64,000 bases of DNA, taken from NCBI GenBank assembly GCA_946002055.1, contig CAMFYL010000003.1, forward strand, positions 62,001-126,000, in the 5' to 3' direction. The DNA is from an uncultured Roseburia sp. (GTDB lineage Bacteria; Bacillota; Clostridia; Lachnospirales; Lachnospiraceae). This document shows, piece after piece, positions 28,601 through 36,201 of the stretch. The position numbers and the translations under genes are program-made. The notes under the pieces are model-generated. The model was not told the origin of the DNA. It did no database searches and was given only the letters and a program-made list of their open reading frames with translations. Numbering within the stretch: the stretch's first letter is position 1; every line of letters begins with the position of its first letter.

Positions 28601-30087
28601 TTGAGACATTCCTGGGATTTAAGGGTAACAAGGAGCCGGATATTGACTTGAACTTCTCGGGAGATTATCAGAGTAAGGCTCATAAATATACAGAGGTTAT
28701 CTTTGGTGAGGGCCAGACGTATAAGGCCGGTACCATAGGCACACTGGCAGATAAGACGGCTTTCGGGTACATCAAAAACTACTATGAGGAACGTGGCATT
28801 CATAAACGCAACTGTGAGATTGATCGTATTGTTCAAGGATGTGTCGGAGTTCGGAGAACAACAGGACAACATCCGGGTGGTATTATCGTACTTCCTGTGG
28901 GAGAGGATATCGATTCCTTTACTCCGGTACAACATCCGGCAAACGATATGACATCAGATATTATTACAACCCATTTTGATTACCACTCTATTGACGCCAA
29001 CTTATTGAAACTTGATATTCTGGGACACGACGATCCTACCATGATTCGAATGCTGGAGGACTTGACAGGTTTGAATGCCCAGGAGATTCCACTGGATGAT
29101 GCTACGGTTATGTCTCTATTTAAGGGGACAGAGGCCCTAGGAGTCACCTCCCAGGAGTTAAACGGTACACTGATGGGCACCCTGGGTATTCCGGAGTTTG
29201 GTACAGATTTTGCTATGGGAATGTTACGTGATGCAAAACCTCAGGAGTTTACAGATTTGATTCGCATTTCCGGGTTGTCCCATGGTACAGACGTATGGCT
29301 TGGCAATGCCCAGACTTTGATTGAAGAGGGGACAGCAACGATTTCCACTTGTATTTGTACCCGTGATGATATTATGACTTACTTGATTCATATGGGACTT
29401 GATAGTGCCGAGGCCTTTGATATTATGGAGAAGACCAGAAAGGGTGTTATCGCCAAGGGTAAATGTAAAGAGTGGCCGGAGTGGAAGCAGGATATGATTG
29501 ATCACGGAGTACCGGAATGGTATACATGGTCCTGCGAAAAGATTAAATATATGTTCCCCAAGGCACATGCGGCTGCCTATGTTATGATGGCGTGGCGTAT
29601 TGCCTACTGTAAAGTATTTTATCCATTGGCATATTATGCTGCATTTTTCAGTATTCGTGCCACTGCATTTAGCTATGAGCTGATGTGTATGGGAAAAGAC
29701 AAACTGGAATTTTACATATCCGAGTTTAAGAAAAAAGAAAAGCTTTCCCAAAAAGAAGAGGCTACCATGAAGGATATGCGTATTGTTCAGGAAATGTATG
29801 CCAGAGGCTTTGAGTTTTTGCCTATGGACTTATACAAATCCGATGCCAGATATTTCCAGATTGTGGATGGAAAATTGCTACCGCCATTTAATTCCATTGA
29901 AGGAATGGGAGACAAGGCGGCGGAAACCTTGGCCATTGCGGCGGCTCAGGGCAAATTCCTATCTAAGGATGACCTTCGTGAGAGAGGAAAGGTAAGTAAA
30001 TCAACCATTGAGCTGATGAGTGATCTAGGCATTATTTCAGATTTGCCGGAGTCTAATCAGTTATCCTTCTTTGATTTTACAGCTTAA
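25633..30087 (+). CDS. polC: DNA polymerase III alpha subunit, Gram-positive PolC type
   Basis: A 1484-residue replicative polymerase with built-in proofreading. Domain order: N-terminal region (1-220), OB fold (about 235-330), PHP domain starting HCHTKMSDMDG (His369), the DEDD exonuclease inserted at about 455-620 (Asp459, Glu461 and HHRAVDDAE), then the PHP remainder. The polymerase core has a CEYC/CPVC zinc finger (about 945-985), catalytic PDIDLNF (Asp1003, Asp1005) and KLDILGHDDPTMIRML. It starts at TTG 25633 with GGAG 9 bases upstream, two bases after ispG, so its output is probably tuned down. It is the leading-strand polymerase of Firmicutes. Confidence 0.97.
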   Translation: MDKSFQEIFPSLQLDTDLVHALEGAVVTKVSANRDRTAMRIYLHLQALVPKRRIWKLEQEIKKQCFPRENIRIHVIESFSLSSLYTPEKLYEAYKDSILEEMDAFSSLLLGIYKKADIAFSQENHITVTLEDTVVARGYEDTIHDLLHKVYFDRCNLPVMIDFAYKEPKKSKHRANSQLQIEERIAEITRQNIMMRNQKELMEQDKDVEETKVASSAGDKGGKDSAPAPERKRSMPLKRSSRPDVIYGRDFDDACIEIKDIQGEIGEVCIRGQVLSVDPREIRNERTIYIFTMTDFTDTIVTKLFLSNEQAAEISKTLYKGAFIKLKGSPMIDKFDHDLTMGSVFGIMQIPDFTTARVDHAPEKRVELHCHTKMSDMDGVSDVKDIIKRAASWGHKAIAITDHGAVQAFPDADHAIHDLPKDSDFKVIYGCEIYLVDDTKGIVTDSKNQNLDGSYVVFDLETTGFHAGKNKIIEIGAVRIEQGQIVSRFSEFVNPQEPIPFHITELTSIRDEDVIDAPTIDVILPKFIEFCQGTVMVAHNADFDMGFIHANCLALGYPCDYTYVDTVALSRFLLPSMSKYKLDNVAKALGVSLEHHHRAVDDAECTAQIYVKFIEMLKERGFVTLDDVNEGGMASDETIRKMPSYHCIVLAKNDIGRINLYRLVSRSHLQYYFRRPKIPKSLLMEYREGLIIGSACEAGELYRAILSNRPEEEIARIVDFYDYLEIQPLGNNAFMLRKDDDTIKSMEDLKDINRRIVALGEEFKKPVVATCDVHFLDPQDEIYRRIIMAGKGFSDADDQAPLYLRTTEEMLEEFAYLGSDKAEEIVITNTNRIADMCEPIAPVRPDKCPPVIENSDEMLRKICYDKAYATYGKPLPPVVEERLERELKSIIGNGYAVMYIIAQKLVWKSNEDGYLVGSRGSVGSSFAATMAGITEVNPLSPHYVCEYCHFVDFDSEEVLSYSGRAGCDMPDRKCPVCGKDLKKDGFDIPFETFLGFKGNKEPDIDLNFSGDYQSKAHKYTEVIFGEGQTYKAGTIGTLADKTAFGYIKNYYEERGIHKRNCEIDRIVQGCVGVRRTTGQHPGGIIVLPVGEDIDSFTPVQHPANDMTSDIITTHFDYHSIDANLLKLDILGHDDPTMIRMLEDLTGLNAQEIPLDDATVMSLFKGTEALGVTSQELNGTLMGTLGIPEFGTDFAMGMLRDAKPQEFTDLIRISGLSHGTDVWLGNAQTLIEEGTATISTCICTRDDIMTYLIHMGLDSAEAFDIMEKTRKGVIAKGKCKEWPEWKQDMIDHGVPEWYTWSCEKIKYMFPKAHAAAYVMMAWRIAYCKVFYPLAYYAAFFSIRATAFSYELMCMGKDKLEFYISEFKKKEKLSQKEEATMKDMRIVQEMYARGFEFLPMDLYKSDARYFQIVDGKLLPPFNSIEGMGDKAAETLAIAAAQGKFLSKDDLRERGKVSKSTIELMSDLGIISDLPESNQLSFFDFTA

Positions 30088-30107
30088 CATACAGGAGATT
30101 ATTTGTA

Positions 30108-31256
30108 ATGAAAGATTTATTGGAGATTCGACAGGAAATAGATGAGATTGATCAGGAAATGGTTCGCCTCTATCAGCAGCGAATGGGACTTGCTGAGGAA
30201 GTTGCTGCGTACAAGATTGCCAATCACAAAAATGTCTATGATAAAGAAAGAGAACAGCAAAAGTTAGATAAGTTATCCGGTATGGCAAAGGATGATTTCC
30301 TTCGACAGGGTGTCTTGGAATTGTTTGAACAGATTATGTCCACCAGTCGAAAAAGACAGTATAAGATTATGGCTGAGCAGGGACTAATGGATACAAACCT
30401 TCATTTCACGTGCTGTGACAGTTTTGATTATACGGATAAGAAGATTGTTTTCCAGGGCGTGGAAGGAGCTTATGCCCAGATGGCTATGTATGAATTCTTT
30501 GGAGAGGACTGTATGGGATCTGCCGTTGCCACTTGGAGAGATGCTATGGAGGCGATTCATTCTAAAGAGGCGGATTATGCAGTGCTTCCAATTGAGAATT
30601 CTTCTGCAGGTATTGTGGGAGAGAATTACGATCTTCTCAACGAGTACGATGTCTGCATTATTGGCGAACAGGTGATTAAGATTGAGCATGCACTGCTTGG
30701 ATTGCCGGGGGCATCTATTGATGATATACAGACAGTGTATTCTCATCCACAGGCATTGATGCAATGTGCAAACTATCTTGAGGTGGAGCATCCCCAATGG
30801 GAAAGCAAAGCCAAGAAGAATACGGCTGTATCTGCGTTAAAGGTTAAGGAAGATAATGATATATCAAAGGCTGCCATCGCCAGCATCCAAAATGCGAAAA
30901 TTTATGATTTGCAGGTACTACAGGAAGCCATTCAGGACGAGGCGGATAACGAGACAAGATTTATCATCGTATCAAAGGAAAAGAAATATTTAAAAGATGC
31001 AGACAAGGTAAGTCTGTGCTTTGAACTGCCTCACGAGAAAGGTTCTCTGTATCACATCTTGTCTCACTTCATATTCAATGGCGTTAACATGACAAAGATT
31101 GAATCCCGTCCGAAGAAGGGCGTGAACTGGGAATACCAATTCTTTATCGACGTACAGGGAAATCTTGCAAATGATGACATATTAAGTGCGCTGCGCGGAT
31201 TGAAAGAAGAAACCGGATCATTCAAAGTGATTGGTAATTATAAATCATTTGACTAG
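30108..31256 (+). CDS. pheA: Bifunctional chorismate mutase / prephenate dehydratase
   Basis: A 382-residue P-protein with three domains. An AroQ chorismate mutase covers residues 1-85 (IRQEIDEIDQEMVRLYQQR). Prephenate dehydratase covers about 108-285 (FQGVEGAYAQMA, the ENSSAGIVGENYDLL block, and DNETRFIIVSKE). A C-terminal ACT domain (about 300-380) carries the phenylalanine-sensing ESRP motif (MTKIESRPKKG). It converts chorismate to phenylpyruvate and should be feedback-inhibited by phenylalanine. It is followed by a very strong hairpin. Confidence 0.95.
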   Translation: MKDLLEIRQEIDEIDQEMVRLYQQRMGLAEEVAAYKIANHKNVYDKEREQQKLDKLSGMAKDDFLRQGVLELFEQIMSTSRKRQYKIMAEQGLMDTNLHFTCCDSFDYTDKKIVFQGVEGAYAQMAMYEFFGEDCMGSAVATWRDAMEAIHSKEADYAVLPIENSSAGIVGENYDLLNEYDVCIIGEQVIKIEHALLGLPGASIDDIQTVYSHPQALMQCANYLEVEHPQWESKAKKNTAVSALKVKEDNDISKAAIASIQNAKIYDLQVLQEAIQDEADNETRFIIVSKEKKYLKDADKVSLCFELPHEKGSLYHILSHFIFNGVNMTKIESRPKKGVNWEYQFFIDVQGNLANDDILSALRGLKEETGSFKVIGNYKSFD

Positions 31257-31290
31257 CGTGAAATAAGATTGTGTTTCATATTGAATTACG

Positions 31291-31341
31291 ACTGGAGTTG
31301 TACATAACTTGATGTAACAAGTTTTGTGCAACTGTAGTTTT
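31291..31341 (+). terminator. Long hairpin terminator after pheA
   Basis: GTTGTACATAACTTG (31297-31311) pairs with CAAGTTTTGTGCAAC (31318-31332) at 14 of 15 positions around an ATGTAA loop. ACTGGA / TGTAGT extends the stem outwards, and TTTT follows. It is unusually long for a terminator and could also be an inverted-repeat control site for ppk. Confidence 0.7.
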
Positions 31342-31358
31342 CATAAGGGGGAAATAAC

Positions 31359-33521
31359 TTGAAGGGTGAAGTTGGTTTTAGCAAAACAGCATACTACGAC
31401 AACCGGGAACTAAGCTGGTTAAAGTTTGAGCATCGTGTGTTGAATGAGGCGAAGGAAGAAAAATCTCCCATTTTGGAGAGATTGAAGTTTATTAGTATTA
31501 CTTCGTCGAATTTAGATGAGTTTTTCATGGTGCGTGTGGCTTCCATTAAGGATATGGTCCATGCCCACTACAAGAAGAAAGACTTTTCCGGGCGCACACC
31601 GAAAAAACAACTGTTGGATGTGCATAATGCGACCCATCAGTTGGTGGAAGAACAGTATGAAATCTATATGGATGCCCTACTTCCCATTTTGCAAGAGAAG
31701 GGCATACGTATCATTCAAGCCTATGAGGAGCTGAATTCTGAACAGCTAAACTTTGTCAATCAGTATTTTACGGAACATGTGTATCCGGTTTTAACTCCTA
31801 TGGCTGTTGATGCCTCACGTCCATTTCCTTTAGTTCGAAATGGAAGTCTTAATATTGCTGCGCTTCTGCGGGCAAAGCATCCGAATCTGAAATTTACGCA
31901 ACGGGGAAAAGGCGAGTTTGAGTTTTCTACTGTTCAGGTGCCGGAAATGCTACCGAGGTTGGTGCCAATTCCCGGAGAGATTGGCGAAGAGTACACCTTT
32001 GTGTTGCTGGAGCAGGTGATCGAGTGTAATATAGACAAATTATATCTGAATTATGATGTGGTTTGCGCACATCCATATCGTGTGATGAGGAATGCGGATT
32101 TATCCTTTGACGAGGATGAAGTGGCAGATTTGTTAAAGGAGATTCAAAAGCAGTTAGTTCGACGACAGTGGGGCGAGGTGATTCGTCTTGAAGTAGAAAA
32201 GAAGACGGATAAAAGACTGCTTCGCTATTTGACAGAAAAACTAGATGTGAGTCAGGATGAGGTATATGAGGTTGCCGGACCCATTGACTTGACCTTTTTG
32301 ATGAAGCTACAGGAATTGGAAGGCGTTAACTCTCTTCGATTGAAACCTTTTATTCCACAGCCGAATCCAAGACTTCCGAAAGGGACGGATGTTTTTACGG
32401 AGATTCGCAAGGGGGATATTTTCTTATTCCACCCGTATGAGACATTTGACCCTGTGGTGGATTTTATCAAACAGGCTGCAGAGGATCCGGATGTATTAGC
32501 TATTAAGCAGACCCTATACCGAGTCAGTGGTCATTCGCCAATTGTCACAGCACTGGCAAAGGCTGCACAAAATGGCAAGCAGGTTACTGTTTTGGTGGAA
32601 CTGAAAGCCCGTTTTGATGAGGAGAATAACATTGGGTGGGCAAAGAAGTTAGAACAGGCAGGGTGCCATGTAATCTACGGTTTGGTGGCGCTGAAGACCC
32701 ACTGCAAGATTGCACTGGTGGTTCGCCGCGAAGAAAACACAATTGCCCGCTATGTACATTTAGGCACAGGTAACTATAATGATTCTACTGCAAAGCTATA
32801 CACAGATTGCGGTATCTTTACCTGTAGCGAACCATTTGGGGAAGATGCTACATCCCTGTTTAATATGCTGTCAGGATATTCAGAACCTGCGGCTTGGAAC
32901 CGATTTGCTGTGGCACCAATTTGGCTAAGAGACGCTTTTTTAACTTTAATTCAAGGGGAAATTGACCATGCCAATGCCGGTAAGAAAGCCAAAATTGTGG
33001 CGAAAATGAATTCTCTCTGTGATGGGCAGATTATCCAAAAATTATATGAGGCATCTGTGGCAGGGGTGGAAATCATACTGATTGTTCGAGGGATTTGCTG
33101 TCTTCGCACAGATATTCCCGGTGTCAGTGAGAATATTACGGTAAAATCTATCGTGGGAACCTTCCTGGAGCATAGTCGTATATTCTATTTTTACAATGAT
33201 GGAGAAGAAGACATCTATATGGGAAGTGCTGACTGGATGCCAAGAAATATGGAGCGCCGAGTGGAACTGTTATTCCCGGTAGAGGATGAAAAAATCAAAA
33301 ACAGATTGATGCATATTTTAGACGTGTTGCTGCAAGATAATTTAAAGGCCTATCAGATGCAACCGGATGGTTCTTATGCGAGAAATGCACGCAAAGACGG
33401 CATCAGTGCACATCTAACCTTTTGTAAAGAAGCAAAGAAGGCAAATGCAAAGGATGAACAAGATAACAATGGAAGGAGATTCATTCCTATATGGGGAGTG
33501 GATGTAAATGACAGTGAATAA
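31359..33521 (+). CDS. ppk: Polyphosphate kinase 1
   Basis: A 720-residue PPK1 that reversibly polymerises the gamma-phosphate of ATP into polyphosphate. N-terminal YYDNRELSWLKFEHRVL and SSNLDEFFMVRVAS are typical. The phosphorylated histidine is His448 in LKTHCKIALVVRRE, and the second phospholipase-D-like half has YVHLGTGNYNDSTAK. It starts at TTG 31359 after AAGGGGG (spacing 7). It overlaps the next gene, a HAD phosphatase, by 14 bases. Confidence 0.96.
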   Translation: MKGEVGFSKTAYYDNRELSWLKFEHRVLNEAKEEKSPILERLKFISITSSNLDEFFMVRVASIKDMVHAHYKKKDFSGRTPKKQLLDVHNATHQLVEEQYEIYMDALLPILQEKGIRIIQAYEELNSEQLNFVNQYFTEHVYPVLTPMAVDASRPFPLVRNGSLNIAALLRAKHPNLKFTQRGKGEFEFSTVQVPEMLPRLVPIPGEIGEEYTFVLLEQVIECNIDKLYLNYDVVCAHPYRVMRNADLSFDEDEVADLLKEIQKQLVRRQWGEVIRLEVEKKTDKRLLRYLTEKLDVSQDEVYEVAGPIDLTFLMKLQELEGVNSLRLKPFIPQPNPRLPKGTDVFTEIRKGDIFLFHPYETFDPVVDFIKQAAEDPDVLAIKQTLYRVSGHSPIVTALAKAAQNGKQVTVLVELKARFDEENNIGWAKKLEQAGCHVIYGLVALKTHCKIALVVRREENTIARYVHLGTGNYNDSTAKLYTDCGIFTCSEPFGEDATSLFNMLSGYSEPAAWNRFAVAPIWLRDAFLTLIQGEIDHANAGKKAKIVAKMNSLCDGQIIQKLYEASVAGVEIILIVRGICCLRTDIPGVSENITVKSIVGTFLEHSRIFYFYNDGEEDIYMGSADWMPRNMERRVELLFPVEDEKIKNRLMHILDVLLQDNLKAYQMQPDGSYARNARKDGISAHLTFCKEAKKANAKDEQDNNGRRFIPIWGVDVNDSE

Positions 33522-34332
33522 AATACTTTTTACAGATTTTGATGAGACATTATTAACTACGGATAAGAAGATTTGTAAGGAAAACTATGATGCTATAGAA
33601 GAATTACTTGCTCGGGGAAATTATCTGGCCTATACTACAGGGCGGCCTTGGCGGGGGGCTGTTAAGTTGATTGAGCAACTGGGACTTCCTAAGAAACATT
33701 GTTTTCTTATCTGTTTTCAGGGATGTTTTGTCTATGATTTGGAACACGAAGAGACGGTGGGAGGCAGTCCTATGGATACTGAGGATATGCTAAACTTGGT
33801 TCGCGTGTTGAGAGAACGAAATATTTATCTTGAAGCATTTGGAAAAGATAAATTTTATTGCTTTGAATATACGGATGCAACGAAACGATACAATGGCTTA
33901 ACCAATGAATCTTATGAAGTGATTTCAGATATGGATGTTTTAGCATCCCAGCCCATTTACAAGGTGATGGCAATCGATTTTGATAACAGGGCACCTTTGG
34001 AACAACTGAAAAAAGAGGCAGAAGAGGGTGTGTATCCATTTGACAGCTTCTTCTCCAGTGATTGGTTTTATGAATTCTGTGGCAAAGGTCAAAATAAGGG
34101 AACCGGATTAAAAACCCTGGCCGACTATCTTCAGATTACTATGGAACAAACGGTTGCAGTAGGCGATGAGGAGAACGATTTATCTATGATACTTGCTGCA
34201 GGAATCGGTGTTGCTATGTGTAATGGAAAGGACATTGTAAAGAGTCAGGCGGATGTGATTACAACACGTGATAACAACCAAGGTGGTGTTGCAGAGACGA
34301 TACATCGCTTTATTTTGGGGAATGAACAATAA
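33508..34332 (+). CDS. HAD-superfamily Cof-type phosphatase
   Basis: A 274-residue Cof/YidA-like hydrolase. The nucleophile and acid are Asp10 and Asp12 in LFTDFDETLLT. Motif III is near GKGQNKGTGLKTLADYL, and motif IV is AVGDEENDLSMI. A type IIB cap lies between. Such enzymes dephosphorylate sugar phosphates, nucleotides or cofactors, and the substrate cannot be told from sequence. It is translationally coupled to ppk by a 14-base overlap, so a link to phosphate metabolism is possible but unproven. Confidence 0.9.
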   Translation: MTVNKILFTDFDETLLTTDKKICKENYDAIEELLARGNYLAYTTGRPWRGAVKLIEQLGLPKKHCFLICFQGCFVYDLEHEETVGGSPMDTEDMLNLVRVLRERNIYLEAFGKDKFYCFEYTDATKRYNGLTNESYEVISDMDVLASQPIYKVMAIDFDNRAPLEQLKKEAEEGVYPFDSFFSSDWFYEFCGKGQNKGTGLKTLADYLQITMEQTVAVGDEENDLSMILAAGIGVAMCNGKDIVKSQADVITTRDNNQGGVAETIHRFILGNEQ

Positions 34333-34369
34333 AAAAACGCAAATGAACACTATATCTTGTGTTTTATTC

Positions 34370-34398
34370 TTGCCAAAACCCAAATCTCGTGGTATATT
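34370..34398 (+). promoter_or_regulatory. Sigma-A promoter of the unassigned RNA
   Basis: TTGCCA (34370-34375), a 17-base spacer and TATATT (34393-34398). The expected transcription start is near 34405, immediately at a 9-bp hairpin. Upstream, 34333-34369 shows only a weak AACAC/GTGTT inverted repeat. Confidence 0.75.
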
Positions 34399-34404
34399 AT
34401 AGTA

Positions 34405-34757
34405 AAGTATTGGAAGAATACTTTAGAAACCACTTAAAATATGCACCGAGGAGGGGATCAAAGCTATCGTATTTGATGAGTATTTTAAGGTGTCGGCAGT
34501 AGCCGAGTACGCGGGTTCCGAAGATTCTGGCCAAAGAAACCTGTTCTGGTATTCGAGACGGAGGGAATCTTCTAATGAATTCGGGAACATATTCAGAATT
34601 GCCTGTGATGAATTAAAACAAGAATCAGGCGACACACACCAAACAGAGGGTTATGTCCCTACAATGAGTGCCGGCCTAAGGGGTATGGCATTCATAAGAT
34701 AGTCACAAAAAGGCTAGAGAAGATATTGCGGCAAGGTTTCCTTGTCGCAATTCTTTT
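34405..34757 (+). ncRNA. Unassigned structured RNA candidate upstream of infC
   Basis: A gene-free stretch of about 350 bases bounded by its own promoter and terminator. Pairings seen: TAAAGTATT/AATACTTTA (34403-34425), TCGGC/GCCGA with an AGTA loop (34493-34506), GAAGATTC/GAATCTTC (34520-34527 with 34565-34572), GCCTG/CAGGC (34601-34630), AGGG/CCCT (34647-34660) and ATGAGTGCC/GGCATTCAT (34664-34695, one wobble). I found no signature of RNase P RNA, tmRNA, SRP RNA, T-box or the common riboswitch classes; 6S RNA is not supported by length or sequence. A 92-codon stop-free frame crosses it (34427-34702) with a GAGGAGGGG motif, but has no ATG and only a late GTG, so an RNA is preferred. Confidence 0.6.
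34725..34757 (+). terminator. Terminator of the unassigned RNA
   Basis: ATTGCGGCAAGG pairs with CCTTGTCGCAAT (12 bp, one wobble) around a TTT loop, followed by TCTTTT. It ends the RNA 10 bases before the infC promoter. Confidence 0.92.
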
Positions 34758-34766
34758 AAAAAACAG

Positions 34767-34795
34767 TTGACTCCGCCAATATTCTGTGGTAGAGT
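34767..34795 (+). promoter_or_regulatory. Sigma-A promoter of infC-rpmI-rplT
   Basis: TTGACT, a 17-base spacer and TAGAGT, with transcription expected from about 34802. This gives a leader of about 145 bases before infC. Confidence 0.8.
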
Positions 34796-34801
34796 ATTCG
34801 T

Positions 34802-34945
34802 GTTGTGAAAACCAAGTAGAGTATCCACTCTCACCTAAGCACATTGGTGACTTAGTGTTCATATTCCAGCATTTTAGATTTGATTTGTTGTGAACTTGAT
34901 TGTGGATAGTCTGCCTATCCACTTTTTTTATGGAGGTATAAGACC
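34802..34945 (+). promoter_or_regulatory. infC leader with attenuator (L20-leader-like)
   Basis: The leader contains hairpins at 34815-34850 (AGAGT/ACTCT, and CTAAGCAC pairing with GTGACTTAG). It ends in a complete terminator: GTGGATAG (34902-34909), TCTGC loop, CTATCCAC (34915-34922) and TTTTTTT, just before the ribosome site. In Firmicutes this operon is controlled by ribosomal protein L20 binding its leader. The position and terminator fit that scheme, but I have not matched the L20 consensus. Confidence 0.7.
34902..34929 (+). terminator. Attenuator terminator in the infC leader
   Basis: A perfect 8-bp stem, 5-base loop and seven T residues, ending 16 bases before the proposed ATT start of infC. 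Confidence 0.9.
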
Positions 34946-35452
34946 ATTAGCGATTTAATGATTAACGAACAAATCAGAGACAAAGAAGTGCGTCTGATTG
35001 GTTCAGATGGAGAACAGCTTGGCATTATGTCAGCAAAAGAAGCGATGAAATTGGCAGAGCAGGCAGAACTTGACTTAGTTAAGATTGCCCCAAATGCAAA
35101 GCCGCCTGTTTGCAAGATTATAGATTACGGTAAGTACCGTTATGAGCTTGCTCGCAAGGAAAAAGAAGCAAAGAAGAAGCAGAAGACTGTTGAAATCAAG
35201 GAAATTCGTTTGTCTCCAAATATCGAAGCTAACGATTTGAATACCAAGGTAAATGCAGCGAAGAAGTTCATTGCCAAGGGTAACAAGGTAAAGATTACAC
35301 TTCGTTTCCGCGGTCGTGAGATGGCTCACATCGCTCACAGCAAGCATATCTTAGATGATTTTGCTGCTGAGATGGAAGAGGTTGCAGTAGTGGAGAAAGC
35401 ACCAAAGCAGGAAGGTAGAAGTATCAGCATGGTGCTGGCAGAGAAAAGATAA
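34946..35452 (+). CDS. infC: Translation initiation factor IF-3 (ATT start)
   Basis: A 168-residue IF-3 that prevents premature subunit joining and checks the start codon. The family N-terminus INEQIRDKEVRLIGSDGEQL and the C-terminal domain (KVKITLRFRGREMAH) are complete. The ribosome site GGAGG (34932-34936) is 9 bases from ATT (34946) but 21 bases from the first ATG (34958). So translation very probably starts at ATT, giving a product beginning (M)SDLMINEQ. AUU is the known start of infC in E. coli and allows IF-3 to repress its own synthesis. It leads the rpmI-rplT operon. Confidence 0.92.
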   Translation: MSDLMINEQIRDKEVRLIGSDGEQLGIMSAKEAMKLAEQAELDLVKIAPNAKPPVCKIIDYGKYRYELARKEKEAKKKQKTVEIKEIRLSPNIEANDLNTKVNAAKKFIAKGNKVKITLRFRGREMAHIAHSKHILDDFAAEMEEVAVVEKAPKQEGRSISMVLAEKR

Positions 35453-35470
35453 TTTAAGGAGGATAATGAC

Positions 35471-35668
35471 ATGCCAAAGATCAAAACAAAAAGAGCAGCT
35501 GCAAAGCGCTTTTCTACAACAGGAACAGGAAAGTTAAAGAGAAATAAAGCTTACAAGAGCCATATCTTAACCAAGAAGACTACTAAGAGAAAGAGAAATC
35601 TTAGAAAGTCTGCAATGACAGATGCAACAAATGTTAAGACAATGAAGAAGGTTTTACCTTATAGCTAA
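35471..35668 (+). CDS. rpmI: 50S ribosomal protein L35
   Basis: A 65-residue, very basic L35 of normal length, with the family opening [14 protein letters not shown] and the [20 protein letters not shown] block. It lies between infC and rplT, the conserved order, with a good AAGGAGG site and 18 bases after infC. Confidence 0.97.
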   Translation: MPKIKTKRAAAKRFSTTGTGKLKRNKAYKSHILTKKTTKRKRNLRKSAMTDATNVKTMKKVLPYS

Positions 35669-35693
35669 TTAATCGGTTAAGGAGGATATTAAG

Positions 35694-36050
35694 ATGGCAA
35701 GAGTTAAAGGCGGAATGAACGCTAAGAAAAAGCATAATAGAGTATTAAAGATGGCAAAGGGCTACAGAGGTGCTAGATCTAAGCAGTATCGTGTAGCTAA
35801 GCAGTCAGTGATGAGAGCGTTGACAAGCTCTTATGCTGGTAGAAAGCAGAGAAAGAGACAGATGCGTCAGCTTTGGATCGCTCGTATCAACGCTGCAGCA
35901 CGTTTGAACGGATTATCATACAGCAAATTTATGTATGGCTTGAAGCTTGCAGGTGTTGAGATGAACCGTAAGATGTTGGCAGAGATGGCTGTTAACGATG
36001 CAGCTGGTTTTGCTGAGTTGGTTGAGCTTGCAAAGACAAAGGTAGCATAA
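35694..36050 (+). CDS. rplT: 50S ribosomal protein L20
   Basis: A 118-residue L20, an early 23S rRNA assembly protein and, in Firmicutes, the repressor of this operon through its leader. Typical blocks are [19 protein letters not shown] and [20 protein letters not shown]. It is the last gene of the operon, closed by a strong terminator. Confidence 0.97.
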   Translation: MARVKGGMNAKKKHNRVLKMAKGYRGARSKQYRVAKQSVMRALTSSYAGRKQRKRQMRQLWIARINAAARLNGLSYSKFMYGLKLAGVEMNRKMLAEMAVNDAAGFAELVELAKTKVA

Positions 36051-36067
36051 TAATATATGATACACAG

Positions 36068-36098
36068 ATGACTCGGATGAAAGTCCGGGTCATTTTTT
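36068..36098 (+). terminator. Terminator of infC-rpmI-rplT
   Basis: ATGACTCGGA pairs with TCCGGGTCAT (10 bp, one wobble) around TGAAAG, followed by TTTTTT. Confidence 0.93.
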
Positions 36099-36138
36099 AT
36101 GCTTTTCGAAAACTGAACAATTATTTTGCGTTTCCCAA

Positions 36139-36166
36139 TTGAAAAAGAGGAAGATATTGTTATAAT
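36139..36166 (+). promoter_or_regulatory. Promoter of galE
   Basis: TTGAAA (36139-36144), a 16-base spacer and TATAAT (36161-36166), about 35 bases upstream of the galE start. Confidence 0.82.
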
Positions 36167-36201
36167 AAGATGTGTAAATAATCATTAAGGAGGAACCATA
36201 T

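Noticed and set aside
34346..34363. AACAC/GTGTT repeat after the HAD gene
   Set aside because: Only 5 bp; not enough to call a terminator for ppk-HAD.
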